From assembly GCA_018780435.1 (NCBI GenBank), contig JADMJS010000762.1:1-54961 (forward strand): a DNA stretch of 54,961 nt, written 5' to 3'. This document shows positions 35,458 to 41,644 of the stretch, piece after piece; the stretch's first letter is position 1; each line of letters begins with the position of its first letter. The notes beneath the pieces are model-generated. The model did not search any database, had not been told where the DNA came from, and worked only from the letters and a program-made list of their open reading frames with translations. A program made the position numbers and the translations under genes. Origin of the DNA: Myxococcales bacterium. GTDB lineage: Bacteria > Myxococcota_A > UBA9042 > GCA-2863065.

Positions 35458-36124
35458 CCCGGTTCGACAGGCCGCGCAACGCCGACAGGAGCCCGAGCGT
35501 CAGTACGATCGGCGCGTGCATCACGAGGACGTGCAGCGCCTCGACGTGGGGGCAGTGGAGCCCGATGGCGAGATAGCCGCCGAGCCCCGCGACGGTGCCC
35601 GCAGCGAACGCCGTCGGGCCAAGCAGCGGCGAGCGCGCCGACATCCACACGAGGCCGAGGCCGGGCAGCGAGAGGGCGAGTCCCATCCTGAGGCACACGC
35701 CCGGGCCGACGGGGCCGACGCCGTGGCTCACCAAGGCCAGGATCGCCACGACGACCGGCGCGAGGAGCGTCGTCGCCAAAATCGCTCGAGTCACGGCGCG
35801 ACTCGCCGGTGGGCGGTGCAGCGGGCGCATGGCCAGCCCAACCGCGAGCAAGAGGGAGAGCCCTGAAAGTCCAATTAGAACAGCACGTTCGGCCATCGTC
35901 AGCGCCGATGTGAACGCGGCGCCCGTCCAGACTGTCGGCGCGATCGGGAGGACGAGCGCCAGGAGCGCGATCAGCCCGGCGCGCACGCTCGTGGGGCGAG
36001 ACCGCCACCAACCGAGGGCGCCCCGTTCGCGCGCGAGCGCCGCGTCGAGCGACGGACGCAGGCTCGCGAGGAGCGCCTGCTCGTCGCTCTCTGTCGCCGT
36101 GTATCGCTCGTCGCCGCCGCTCAT
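35420..36124 (-). CDS. NrsF/DUF1109-like anti-sigma factor
   Basis: A 234-residue membrane protein starting at ATG 36124 (GAGGGGA 8 nt upstream; the open frame extends much further without support). After a soluble N-terminus with LLASLRPSLDAAL (residues 18-30) there are about six hydrophobic segments. The features of the DUF1109/NrsF family are present: a Cys in GVCLRMGLALSLPGLGLVW (Cys144) and the LHCPHVEALHVLVMHAP stretch (Cys191, His198, His203). NrsF-type proteins hold ECF sigma factors at the membrane. It follows the ECF sigma gene on the same strand with a 62-nt gap, so a sigma/anti-sigma pair is the natural reading. The paired Cys may make it redox-sensitive. Confidence 0.78.
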   Translation of the reverse strand: MSGGDERYTATESDEQALLASLRPSLDAALARERGALGWWRSRPTSVRAGLIALLALVLPIAPTVWTGAAFTSALTMAERAVLIGLSGLSLLLAVGLAMRPLHRPPASRAVTRAILATTLLAPVVVAILALVSHGVGPVGPGVCLRMGLALSLPGLGLVWMSARSPLLGPTAFAAGTVAGLGGYLAIGLHCPHVEALHVLVMHAPIVLTLGLLSALRGLSNRVTSGAGVSPRRG

Positions 36125-36186
36125 CTCAAGGTCCCCTCGCGCGGCTTTCGCCCCGCTCTCGTGTCTATGCCTGGCCTCGTCATTGG

Positions 36187-36831
36187 TTACTCCGGCTCCG
36201 CTGCAAGCAGCACGCGCAGCCGCTCGTAGCCGCGGTGTGCTCGCACTTTGACCGCCGAGAGGCCGGCCCCCACGACCGTCGCGACCTCCGCGAAGGGCAT
36301 CTCTTCGAGCCAGTGCAGCTCGATGACCTCGCGCTGCCCGGCCGGGAGCGCCGCGAGCGCAGCCCGGAGCCGCTCGATGTCCTTTGGCCGGTCGAGATCC
36401 GGCGGCGGTTCGGCCGGCACGTCGAGCACCTCCACGTCGGTGTAGACCTCCTTCGACCGCCCCCACGTCCGCTGCCGTTGCCGACGCAGATTGAGCGCGA
36501 TGGTCATCACCCACGGTTTCAGCGCGCGAGTCCCATCGAAGTCGAAGCGCGCCCGGTGCACTTGGAGGAAGGTCTGCTGGACGACGTCGGCCACCTCCGC
36601 TCGCCCCGTCAATGCCCGCGCGACGACCCGAGTCAGGAGCGGGGCATACCGGGCGAAGAGCACGTCAAAGGCGCGCCGATCCCCATCGCGATAGCGCAGG
36701 AACAGGGCTTCGTCGGTCTCAAGGTCTGGGGGCACGGGCGGGACGGTGCCACGTGGCGGGGGGGCGTGCAACTGGCCGCCCGCGCTGCCGAAGCCCTTGG
36801 GATGCCCTCCAGACTGGAGTAGGCTCGTCAC
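36187..36831 (-). CDS. ECF-type RNA polymerase sigma factor
   Basis: A 214-residue sigma-70 family factor. Region 2 reads ALFLRYRDGDRRAFDVLFAR...VADVVQQTFLQVHRARFDF (about residues 42-95) and LKPWVMTIALNLRRQRQRT. Region 4 reads ALPAGQREVIELHWLEEMPF and AEVATVVGAGLSAVKVRAHR, the helix-turn-helix that reads the -35 element. The start is uncertain: GTG 36831 gives 214 residues with a Gly/Pro-rich N-terminus, and GTG 36735 would also keep region 2 whole. It is followed by the membrane anti-sigma gene. The divergent neighbour at 36882 (fibrinogen-like protein) is a plausible target, as ECF genes often control adjacent genes, but no promoter match was tested. Confidence 0.92.
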   Translation of the reverse strand: MTSLLQSGGHPKGFGSAGGQLHAPPPRGTVPPVPPDLETDEALFLRYRDGDRRAFDVLFARYAPLLTRVVARALTGRAEVADVVQQTFLQVHRARFDFDGTRALKPWVMTIALNLRRQRQRTWGRSKEVYTDVEVLDVPAEPPPDLDRPKDIERLRAALAALPAGQREVIELHWLEEMPFAEVATVVGAGLSAVKVRAHRGYERLRVLLAAEPE

Positions 36832-36866
36832 GCCTCATCAGAGGAACACGCTGCCGGTTCGACTCG

Positions 36867-36872
36867 AAGGAG
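36867..36872 (+). promoter_or_regulatory. Ribosome site that decides a GTG start
   Basis: AAGGAG directly abuts an ATG (36873), too close for initiation there, but lies 9 nt before the in-frame GTG at 36882. The GTG is therefore preferred and leaves a cleaner signal peptide. Confidence 0.6.
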
Positions 36873-36881
36873 ATGGCGACC

Positions 36882-38366
36882 GTGAGAACCCAACCCCAAC
36901 GCGCCCTGCTCATGGCGCTCTCGCTCAGCGCATTCCTCGACGCACTGCCGGCCCGCGCCGCGACGCCGCGTTCCGTGACCGTCCAAGGGACTCTGCGTAA
37001 CGGGGGCGGTGGCGTAGACGGCGTCTACGGCATGTCCATCCACTTCTATCGGTCCAAGTCGGACTCGGAGCCGGTCTACACGGCCGTCGACCCCGCCGTC
37101 GCCGTCGTCGGAGGTGTGTTCAACGTCACCGTCGGCGGGACGCCCGGCGTCCCGGCGGGAGTCTTCACCGATGGGGGCGCGGCCTGGGTCGGCGTCTCCG
37201 TCGCCGGCGAACCCGAACTGCCTCGGAGCCCCGTCGCCGCGGTACCCTACGCGCACCACGCGCTCTCCGCCGGCTCGCTCTCGTGCACCGGCTGCGTCGG
37301 CGTGACCGCACTCGACGCCACCTGGCTCGACACCGTGGTCACCACCGCCGATCTCGCGCCGTACGCGCTCACCGCCGCGCTGGCGCCCGTGGCGTTCTCG
37401 GGCGACTACGACGAGCTCGTCGGCCGCCCAACCCTACCGACCCTTGGTGCCACGTGCCCAGCCGGGCAGGCGGTCGTCGGTCTCGCCGCCGATGGCGCTC
37501 TGACATGTGCGCCTTTCGCGTCCACGGCCGGCGGTCAGCTCCGAATCCCGACCGCGACGACAGCGCCGTCGACGTGTGACGGCGCGAACCTCGGCGCCAT
37601 GTGGACCAGCGCCACGGCGCTCTGGGTGTGTAACGGCGCCGAGTGGTTCGCGATCCCACTCCAGAGCTACGGGTCCAGCGCTCGCCCCGGCACGTCGTGC
37701 CTCGACATCCGGCAGAACCTCGCCTCCGCGAAAGACGGCACCTACTACATCGTGAGCACAGCGGGCGTCACCCCGGTCTACTGCGACATGACCACGGACG
37801 GCGGCGGCTGGACGCTCGTCTCCTACGGCTACCGTGCCGCGGCCGGCGGCTCGGACGTCTACTACTTCCCGAACGCGGCGCAGGGCACCTGGGATCCCGC
37901 CGCCCGCAGCGGGCGGGCCGCCATCGACGCCACGGCCATCCTCGCCACGGCGACGTCCCTCGTGCTCACCGTCTCGAACGGCGGCGCCGCCGTCACTGGC
38001 AATCTCTTGAACTACGGTCTGGCCTATCGATGGCCCAAGGCCCCGACCTATAGCGGGTTCTCGCTCCCGGCCGGCGACACGACCTGCATCGACGTCGCCG
38101 TTACCGAGCTCAAGTCCGGCTCGTCGTTCACCGCGAAGACCTTCCGGGACCGCCCGCAAGTCTCGTGTTCGAACCACAAAGGCAGCACGCCGTACGAGCG
38201 ACAGTTCATCGGCTTCAACAGCGTGACCTGCTATGGCGCCTGTGGCTCCGATCCCGTGACCTCGAACGGCATGGTCGTCTGGTACGGCGACGGCTACGAC
38301 CCGACGACGTCGGGCGGGCTCAACGATCCAGAACGCGCCGGTAGCTTCGGGTTCTGGGTGCGCTAG
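36882..38366 (+). CDS. Secreted protein with fibrinogen-like C-terminal domain
   Basis: A 494-residue exported protein. From GTG 36882 the signal peptide is VRTQPQRALLMALSLSAFLD...LPARA, cleaved near residue 26. Residues about 30-125 (TVQGTLRNGGGGVDGVYGMS...GGVFNVTVGG...PRSPVAAVPYAHHALS) match a beta-rich module common in myxobacterial secreted proteins and related to phage tail-fibre-like modules. Residues about 269-494 resemble a fibrinogen-like domain: SCLDIRQNLASAKDGTYYI, TPVYCDMTTDGGGWTLVSYG and paired Cys residues near the end (VSCSNHKG, VTCYGACGS). Such domains bind carbohydrates or surfaces. The gene is divergent from the ECF sigma factor and followed by a hairpin at 38408. Confidence 0.85.
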   Translation: MRTQPQRALLMALSLSAFLDALPARAATPRSVTVQGTLRNGGGGVDGVYGMSIHFYRSKSDSEPVYTAVDPAVAVVGGVFNVTVGGTPGVPAGVFTDGGAAWVGVSVAGEPELPRSPVAAVPYAHHALSAGSLSCTGCVGVTALDATWLDTVVTTADLAPYALTAALAPVAFSGDYDELVGRPTLPTLGATCPAGQAVVGLAADGALTCAPFASTAGGQLRIPTATTAPSTCDGANLGAMWTSATALWVCNGAEWFAIPLQSYGSSARPGTSCLDIRQNLASAKDGTYYIVSTAGVTPVYCDMTTDGGGWTLVSYGYRAAAGGSDVYYFPNAAQGTWDPAARSGRAAIDATAILATATSLVLTVSNGGAAVTGNLLNYGLAYRWPKAPTYSGFSLPAGDTTCIDVAVTELKSGSSFTAKTFRDRPQVSCSNHKGSTPYERQFIGFNSVTCYGACGSDPVTSNGMVVWYGDGYDPTTSGGLNDPERAGSFGFWVR

Positions 38367-38407
38367 TCCGCGGCGAGTCTTCGTTCGACCAAGTCGCGTC
38401 GTGGCGT

Positions 38408-38447
38408 GATGGGGCGCGACCCATCAGCTCGCACTGATGGCCCCATC
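38408..38447 (+). terminator. Strong two-tier hairpin
   Basis: GATGGGG (38408-38414) pairs with CCCCATC (38441-38447), and inside it CCATCAG (38421-38427) pairs with CTGATGG (38434-38440) around a 6-nt loop. It can end the fibrinogen-like gene's transcript and also overlaps the stop (38424-38426) of the minus-strand gene remnant, so it may work in both directions. Confidence 0.6.
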
Positions 38448-38523
38448 GACCTGCGCCGCCTTCAACGAATCGACACGACGGTAGTGCGCAAGCTCGATGT
38501 GGCACCCGAGCCGGCCCGCGCGC
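38424..38523 (-). pseudogene. 3'-end remnant of a paralog of the macro-like gene at 40607
   Basis: Read on the minus strand these bases code RAGRLGCHIELAHYRRVDS, then LKAAQVDGAISAS and a TGA stop. The intact gene at 40607-41635 ends RAGRLGLHIELAHYRRVDS, then RMRAQVDSAVPDGD. At DNA level 38446-38523 aligns without gaps to 40632-40709, with about ten differences and an identical 22-base core. Nothing upstream of 38523 is similar, so only the C-terminus (about 33 residues) survives. The differences are mostly those expected between two diverged coding sequences. It is therefore either the displaced original 3' end of the gene at 40607 or the relic of a second copy. Confidence 0.75.
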
Positions 38524-38601
38524 CAAGGTCACCTTCGGGGACAAGAGAGCCAGAAGTTTGGGAGTTCCAGTGCTCGTGCGTTCGTGAGACCCTTTGAGGC
38601 G

Positions 38602-38928
38602 ATGAACCGTCTACCCCCCACCTCCGCGGCCCTCGTGCTCGACGAGACGCGGCCCTACTTCCTCTGGTGGACTGACGCGACGGTTGGGGATCTGCGAAAG
38701 GCCTTGCGCAGTCAGGATACGGCGGTTCGGGCCTACTGGCTCGGCGCTCTCCTCCGCGAAGCCAATAGCCGGGACCTTTGGCTCTACACGTCTCCCGCCG
38801 AGCTCCGCGAGATGTGGCCGCACCTCGTCCGCCACCTCGGCGCGTCCCGAGCCATGTGGGCTTGGCTGCTCGATGTCGAGGACATCCCCTGGCCGCCTGT
38901 GGAGAGGACCAGTGCCGGACCGGTTTGA
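38602..38928 (+). CDS. Partner protein of an AbiEii-like nucleotidyltransferase pair
   Basis: A 108-residue soluble protein from ATG 38602 (GAGG close upstream). Its core YWLGALLREANSRDLWLY, then REMWPHLVRHLGASRAMWAW, has the Trp-rich pattern I associate with small proteins encoded just before AbiEii/AbiGii-type nucleotidyl transferase toxins. The next gene, which begins before this one ends, indeed starts like such a transferase. It would be the antitoxin or accessory partner. That is inference from context, and no experimental role is known to me. High GC, unlike the gene at 39193. Confidence 0.7.
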   Translation: MNRLPPTSAALVLDETRPYFLWWTDATVGDLRKALRSQDTAVRAYWLGALLREANSRDLWLYTSPAELREMWPHLVRHLGASRAMWAWLLDVEDIPWPPVERTSAGPV

Positions 38929-39196
38929 TCGGCGCGTCCTATCCGATGAGCTCCTCACGGTCATCCGGAACATCTGCGCCGCGACTGGCGGGCGACTTGG
39001 CGGTGGCGCCGCTCTGAGCGGCCTGGACCTGCACCATCGCCTCTCAAACGACATCGACCTCTACTCTTCGCATGCCCAAGTAACGATCCGCCAGTCGAGT
39101 CCTGCGCCAAGGCCTCGCCCAGGCGGCACGGACGCCGTCACTTGCAATCATGTAGACCTGTGGTATAGCGATTTAGCACGAGGAGGGTGTTCATGA
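38912..39196 (+). pseudogene. Truncated AbiEii-like nucleotidyltransferase
   Basis: Reading from GTG 38912 (GGAG about 8 nt upstream), the first about 50 residues are a clear nucleotidyltransferase start: RLGGGAALSGLDLHHRLSND followed by IDLY, i.e. the GG-x(9-13)-D-x-D core of the NTP_transf_2/AbiEii fold. After IDLYSS the family pattern ends: the frame runs through Pro/Arg-rich sequence without homology and stops at 39194-39196, overlapping the next gene's start. Intact members are about 200-300 residues, so this is a 3' truncation or frameshift. A short stretch in another frame (about 39090-39140, VLRQGLAQAARTPSL) may be the decayed continuation. It precedes the AT-rich DNA, which probably replaced the rest. 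Confidence 0.75.
39142..39169 (+). promoter_or_regulatory. Candidate sigma-70 promoter of the AT-rich gene
   Basis: TTGCAA (39142-39147), 16-nt spacer, TATAGC (39164-39169): a fair match to -35/-10, placed about 24 nt before the ATG at 39193. It lies in the decayed transferase tail. Confidence 0.45.
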
Positions 39197-40317
39197 GTCT
39201 ACTACAGCAGTTCATCGGGTCTCGCCTGGACTTAGTGAAGTTTAGCTTGGATGAGAGCCAGGGTGCGCTCAATAAGAGTAACGCAGACAGAAGGGCTGTT
39301 GCTCGATACTCAGTGCAGCAGGCATTCTTCTACCAGGCCGACCACTATCTTGACCAGCAGCCGCTAGTGTCAGTTAACGCGTGGAATTATGTTCAAGAAC
39401 GATATGGATTTCATGCCGACAAGTTCTGGTCCATGAAGCGGTCGGGTGTCCCACGACTCGAAAAGTCTCTCCCTCGAGAGGCGAGGGCGGGGTACTCAAA
39501 GCTCCCTATCATCTATGAGCATATATACACTGGAACAATGTTCTGGAACGCCCTGCGGCGCATTCACAGGTCTGGAAGGCTTGATGTAGCATCCATTGAA
39601 GAAATACTTTCGGTAAATTTCAGAACGGCTTGGATTCATCGAGAAGAGGATGATCGGCTGCCACAGAGCTATCGCGGAGTTAGTTTGCTGGATGCCTATA
39701 GTCAATATAAATCCGCTGGAATAAGGCTGCTGAAGGGTCCAGATTCGCCATTCGAGTATCATGCGCTGACAGGGGTTGATAGCCGAATACCTGATTCCTC
39801 CGAGGTTCGGGATGCCGTGGTATCGCTCGATGAGTCATTCTCCGAATTTATGGCATCGCCGATAGAAGGCGCTGTTCGTGTGATTCAAGCGGGGGGAATT
39901 GAAGATTCGGAACGCTTGAAGCGCCATCGTGAGTCGAAAACCACCGCATTTTTCCCAGAGAACTGGCGCGGGATTGCACGGTGCGAGAGTTCATTCAGGA
40001 AGGGCGGACATTGGTCTACTGGTCTTCCAATCGTGTTCTGGTTCGAGAAGGGCAAAGGAGATGGTGACCTTCATCTGCGTGCGGAGATTGGGCCGTGGCA
40101 CGACGTGGACCAACGTTCTCGACTCGTCGAACGTCTTCGTGATTGCGACTGGTCCTCAACGAGAGGAGGGGGAGGCGCCACTTATTGCCGCTTCTGGTGG
40201 CGGCGCGTCGCACCTTCCGTTCCAGATCTAGAAGGGATGAGAGACGCCTGGGCTGAACTATCGGAGTTTCTGCCAGACATTGATGCCGCTCTTCAGGACT
40301 TTGGGTTTATTGCCTGA
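39193..40317 (+). CDS. AT-rich gene of unknown function (candidate defence gene)
   Basis: A 374-residue protein from ATG 39193, with a strong AGGAGG (39181-39186) 6 nt upstream; a GTG at 39187 overlaps that site and is unlikely. Composition and codon use are much AT-richer than every neighbour (many ata, aat, gaa), so it was acquired by transfer. The N-terminal half is helical with several Trp/Tyr clusters (VQQAFFYQADHYLDQQPL, WNYVQERYGFHADKFWSMKR). Near the C-terminus FWFEKGKGDGDLHLRAEIGP, followed by RSRLVERLRD, resembles the LHL-x-EIGP motif I know from the C-terminal part of some PD-(D/E)XK phage-defence or restriction-associated proteins. No catalytic set was confirmed. It has its own promoter and hairpin. 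Confidence 0.8.
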   Translation: MSLLQQFIGSRLDLVKFSLDESQGALNKSNADRRAVARYSVQQAFFYQADHYLDQQPLVSVNAWNYVQERYGFHADKFWSMKRSGVPRLEKSLPREARAGYSKLPIIYEHIYTGTMFWNALRRIHRSGRLDVASIEEILSVNFRTAWIHREEDDRLPQSYRGVSLLDAYSQYKSAGIRLLKGPDSPFEYHALTGVDSRIPDSSEVRDAVVSLDESFSEFMASPIEGAVRVIQAGGIEDSERLKRHRESKTTAFFPENWRGIARCESSFRKGGHWSTGLPIVFWFEKGKGDGDLHLRAEIGPWHDVDQRSRLVERLRDCDWSSTRGGGGATYCRFWWRRVAPSVPDLEGMRDAWAELSEFLPDIDAALQDFGFIA

Positions 40318-40318
40318 C

Positions 40319-40351
40319 GAAGCTCAAGTGGATGAATTCACTTGAGACTTC
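40319..40351 (+). terminator. Hairpin after the AT-rich gene
   Basis: GAAG-CTCAAGTG (40319-40330) pairs with CACTTGAG (40339-40346), then, after one bulged A, CTTC (40348-40351). The 8-bp core is perfect with an 8-nt loop, and it begins 2 nt after the stop codon. No long T-run follows. Confidence 0.55.
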
Positions 40352-40606
40352 AGCTGTTATGGGGTCTCGGGAGTGGTTACAAGTGGTTTTCATTCCGTAA
40401 TTAAATTGCACCTGTCCTTAGTTCGTAATATTAGCCGCATCGATGGACTCCGCCAAAGGCTAGCTCGACAGGCGTTCCGTTTTCCTAGCTGACGGGAACG
40501 TTCAGGAGGCAGCAAGCATCCTGGGTCCAAAGTGTTGGCTGCATAACTCCACTCGCTACCTCAATTTGTCCGGCAACAGGAAGCGCTGGCAGTTCGGGAT
40601 TTATAG
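40352..40606. other. Noncoding AT-rich segment
   Basis: I see no gene, repeat or convincing regulatory element in these 255 bases. The composition is AT-richer than the flanks and shared with the gene at 39193, so it belongs to the island. Confidence 0.6.
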
Positions 40607-41635
40607 TCAGTCCCCGTCCGGCACGGCCGAGTCGACCTGCGCCCGCATCCGCGAATCGACACGACGGTAGTGCGCGAGCTCGATGTGGAGCCCGAGCCGG
40701 CCTGCGCGACCGACGGCTCGGCCGATGGCCGCGGTGATCCAAGCCTCGTCGTTGCCGAAGGCCCCGCCGCCGAGGAAGGTGAGCACCACGCGGCCGCTGC
40801 CGTGCCCGGCCGCGCGGTCGAGGGCGGCGGCGAGCAAGGTCGCTTCGTAAGCCGCGTCGAGCGCCAGGGTGCCGAGCGGTGCCCAGGGGCCGGTCCCGAG
40901 CCCTGAGTAGGCGACCGAGAGCGCCGAGCAGAAGGCCTGACTGCAGGTCGGGGGGCCCTCCGGGCGTGGCGCCAGCCGACGGAAGCGCGACGAGAAGGTC
41001 ACCTCGACGTGGGTCTGTAGCCCGATGCGGACGTGGCCCAGGAGCGCCTCCCGATCCCCGGCCGCGAGGCGTTCACGCAGCGCGGCCAAGCGGGGCAGGG
41101 TGGAGGTGGTGTAGCCGTTACGGACGTCCCAGCCCGGGTCGCCCGGTCCGAGCGCCTGCGCGAGCTCCGCGAGGTTGTCGAGCTGACGGTCGCGAGTCTG
41201 GCCCACTTGGTCGCCCACCGGTGCGAAGTAGTTCCGGTAGACGGTCGCGGCGCCCGCGGCCATCGCGCACGCGGGACCCTGCGTCGGGTCGCTCTGATAC
41301 CCGGTGACGCCGTGCTCGGGCAGCACGTGCGGGCCCATGAACTCCAGGCAGTTGAACTGCGACGCCACCTGAAAGAGGGCGCCTTGATACTCCGGGCGCG
41401 CGTGGGCCTCGAAGATGTCCGCGACGGCGATGTGCTCGAAGCGGCTCGGGCCGAGGTCCGGGAGCGCGGCTGCTCGCTGCCGCAACGTCGCGAGCGACGG
41501 CGTCTCGAAGTGGCCCATGCCGTAGGACTCTCCATTGACCCGGCTCACGAGCCGGTCGCCCTGCACCGAGAAGCTCGCTTGCGTCTCGGCGTAGCCCTTC
41601 TCTCGAAAGCCGAAGAGGATCTGAAACCAATCCAT
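40607..41635 (-). CDS. Macro-domain-like protein, unknown function
   Basis: A 342-residue cytoplasmic protein from ATG 41635 (GAGG 8 nt upstream, overlapping the stop of the preceding lipoprotein gene 9 nt away). The N-terminus (MDWFQILFGFREKGYAET) and middle (MGPHVLPEHGVTGYQSDPTQ, ACAMAAGAATVYRNYFAPVG) look well conserved in type but I know no name for them. The C-terminal part, VVLTFLGGGAFGNDEAWI, resembles the phosphate-binding loop region of macro-like (ADP-ribose-binding) folds. QAFCSALSVAYS supplies another conserved-looking segment. It could bind nucleotide or ADP-ribose derivatives, which is an inference. Its last codons are mirrored by the remnant at 38424, so the gene seems to have been an insertion target. 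Confidence 0.75.
   Translation of the reverse strand: MDWFQILFGFREKGYAETQASFSVQGDRLVSRVNGESYGMGHFETPSLATLRQRAAALPDLGPSRFEHIAVADIFEAHARPEYQGALFQVASQFNCLEFMGPHVLPEHGVTGYQSDPTQGPACAMAAGAATVYRNYFAPVGDQVGQTRDRQLDNLAELAQALGPGDPGWDVRNGYTTSTLPRLAALRERLAAGDREALLGHVRIGLQTHVEVTFSSRFRRLAPRPEGPPTCSQAFCSALSVAYSGLGTGPWAPLGTLALDAAYEATLLAAALDRAAGHGSGRVVLTFLGGGAFGNDEAWITAAIGRAVGRAGRLGLHIELAHYRRVDSRMRAQVDSAVPDGD
40632..40709. repeat. Right copy of the duplicated gene 3' end
   Basis: Aligns without gaps to 38446-38523 (offset 2186), including the identical block gaatcgacacgacggtagtg followed by cg. This copy is inside the intact macro-like gene, and the left copy is the remnant. Together they bracket the island. 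Confidence 0.8.
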
Positions 41636-41644
41636 GCCGTTGCC

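Larger units (their letters stand above)
38524..40606 (+). other. Putative accessory island
   Basis: This 2.1-kb stretch lies between the displaced 3' gene end (38424-38523) and the intact gene's 3' end. It contains a small partner protein, a broken nucleotidyltransferase, an AT-rich gene and AT-rich noncoding DNA. From about 39080 to 40600 base composition shifts clearly towards AT compared with the flanks, which indicates foreign origin. No integrase or transposase is inside. Confidence 0.6.

Noticed and set aside
38446..40709. Target-site duplication of a transposon.
   Set aside because: The repeated ends are about 78 bp and diverged, encode protein, and no transposase or terminal inverted repeats are present.
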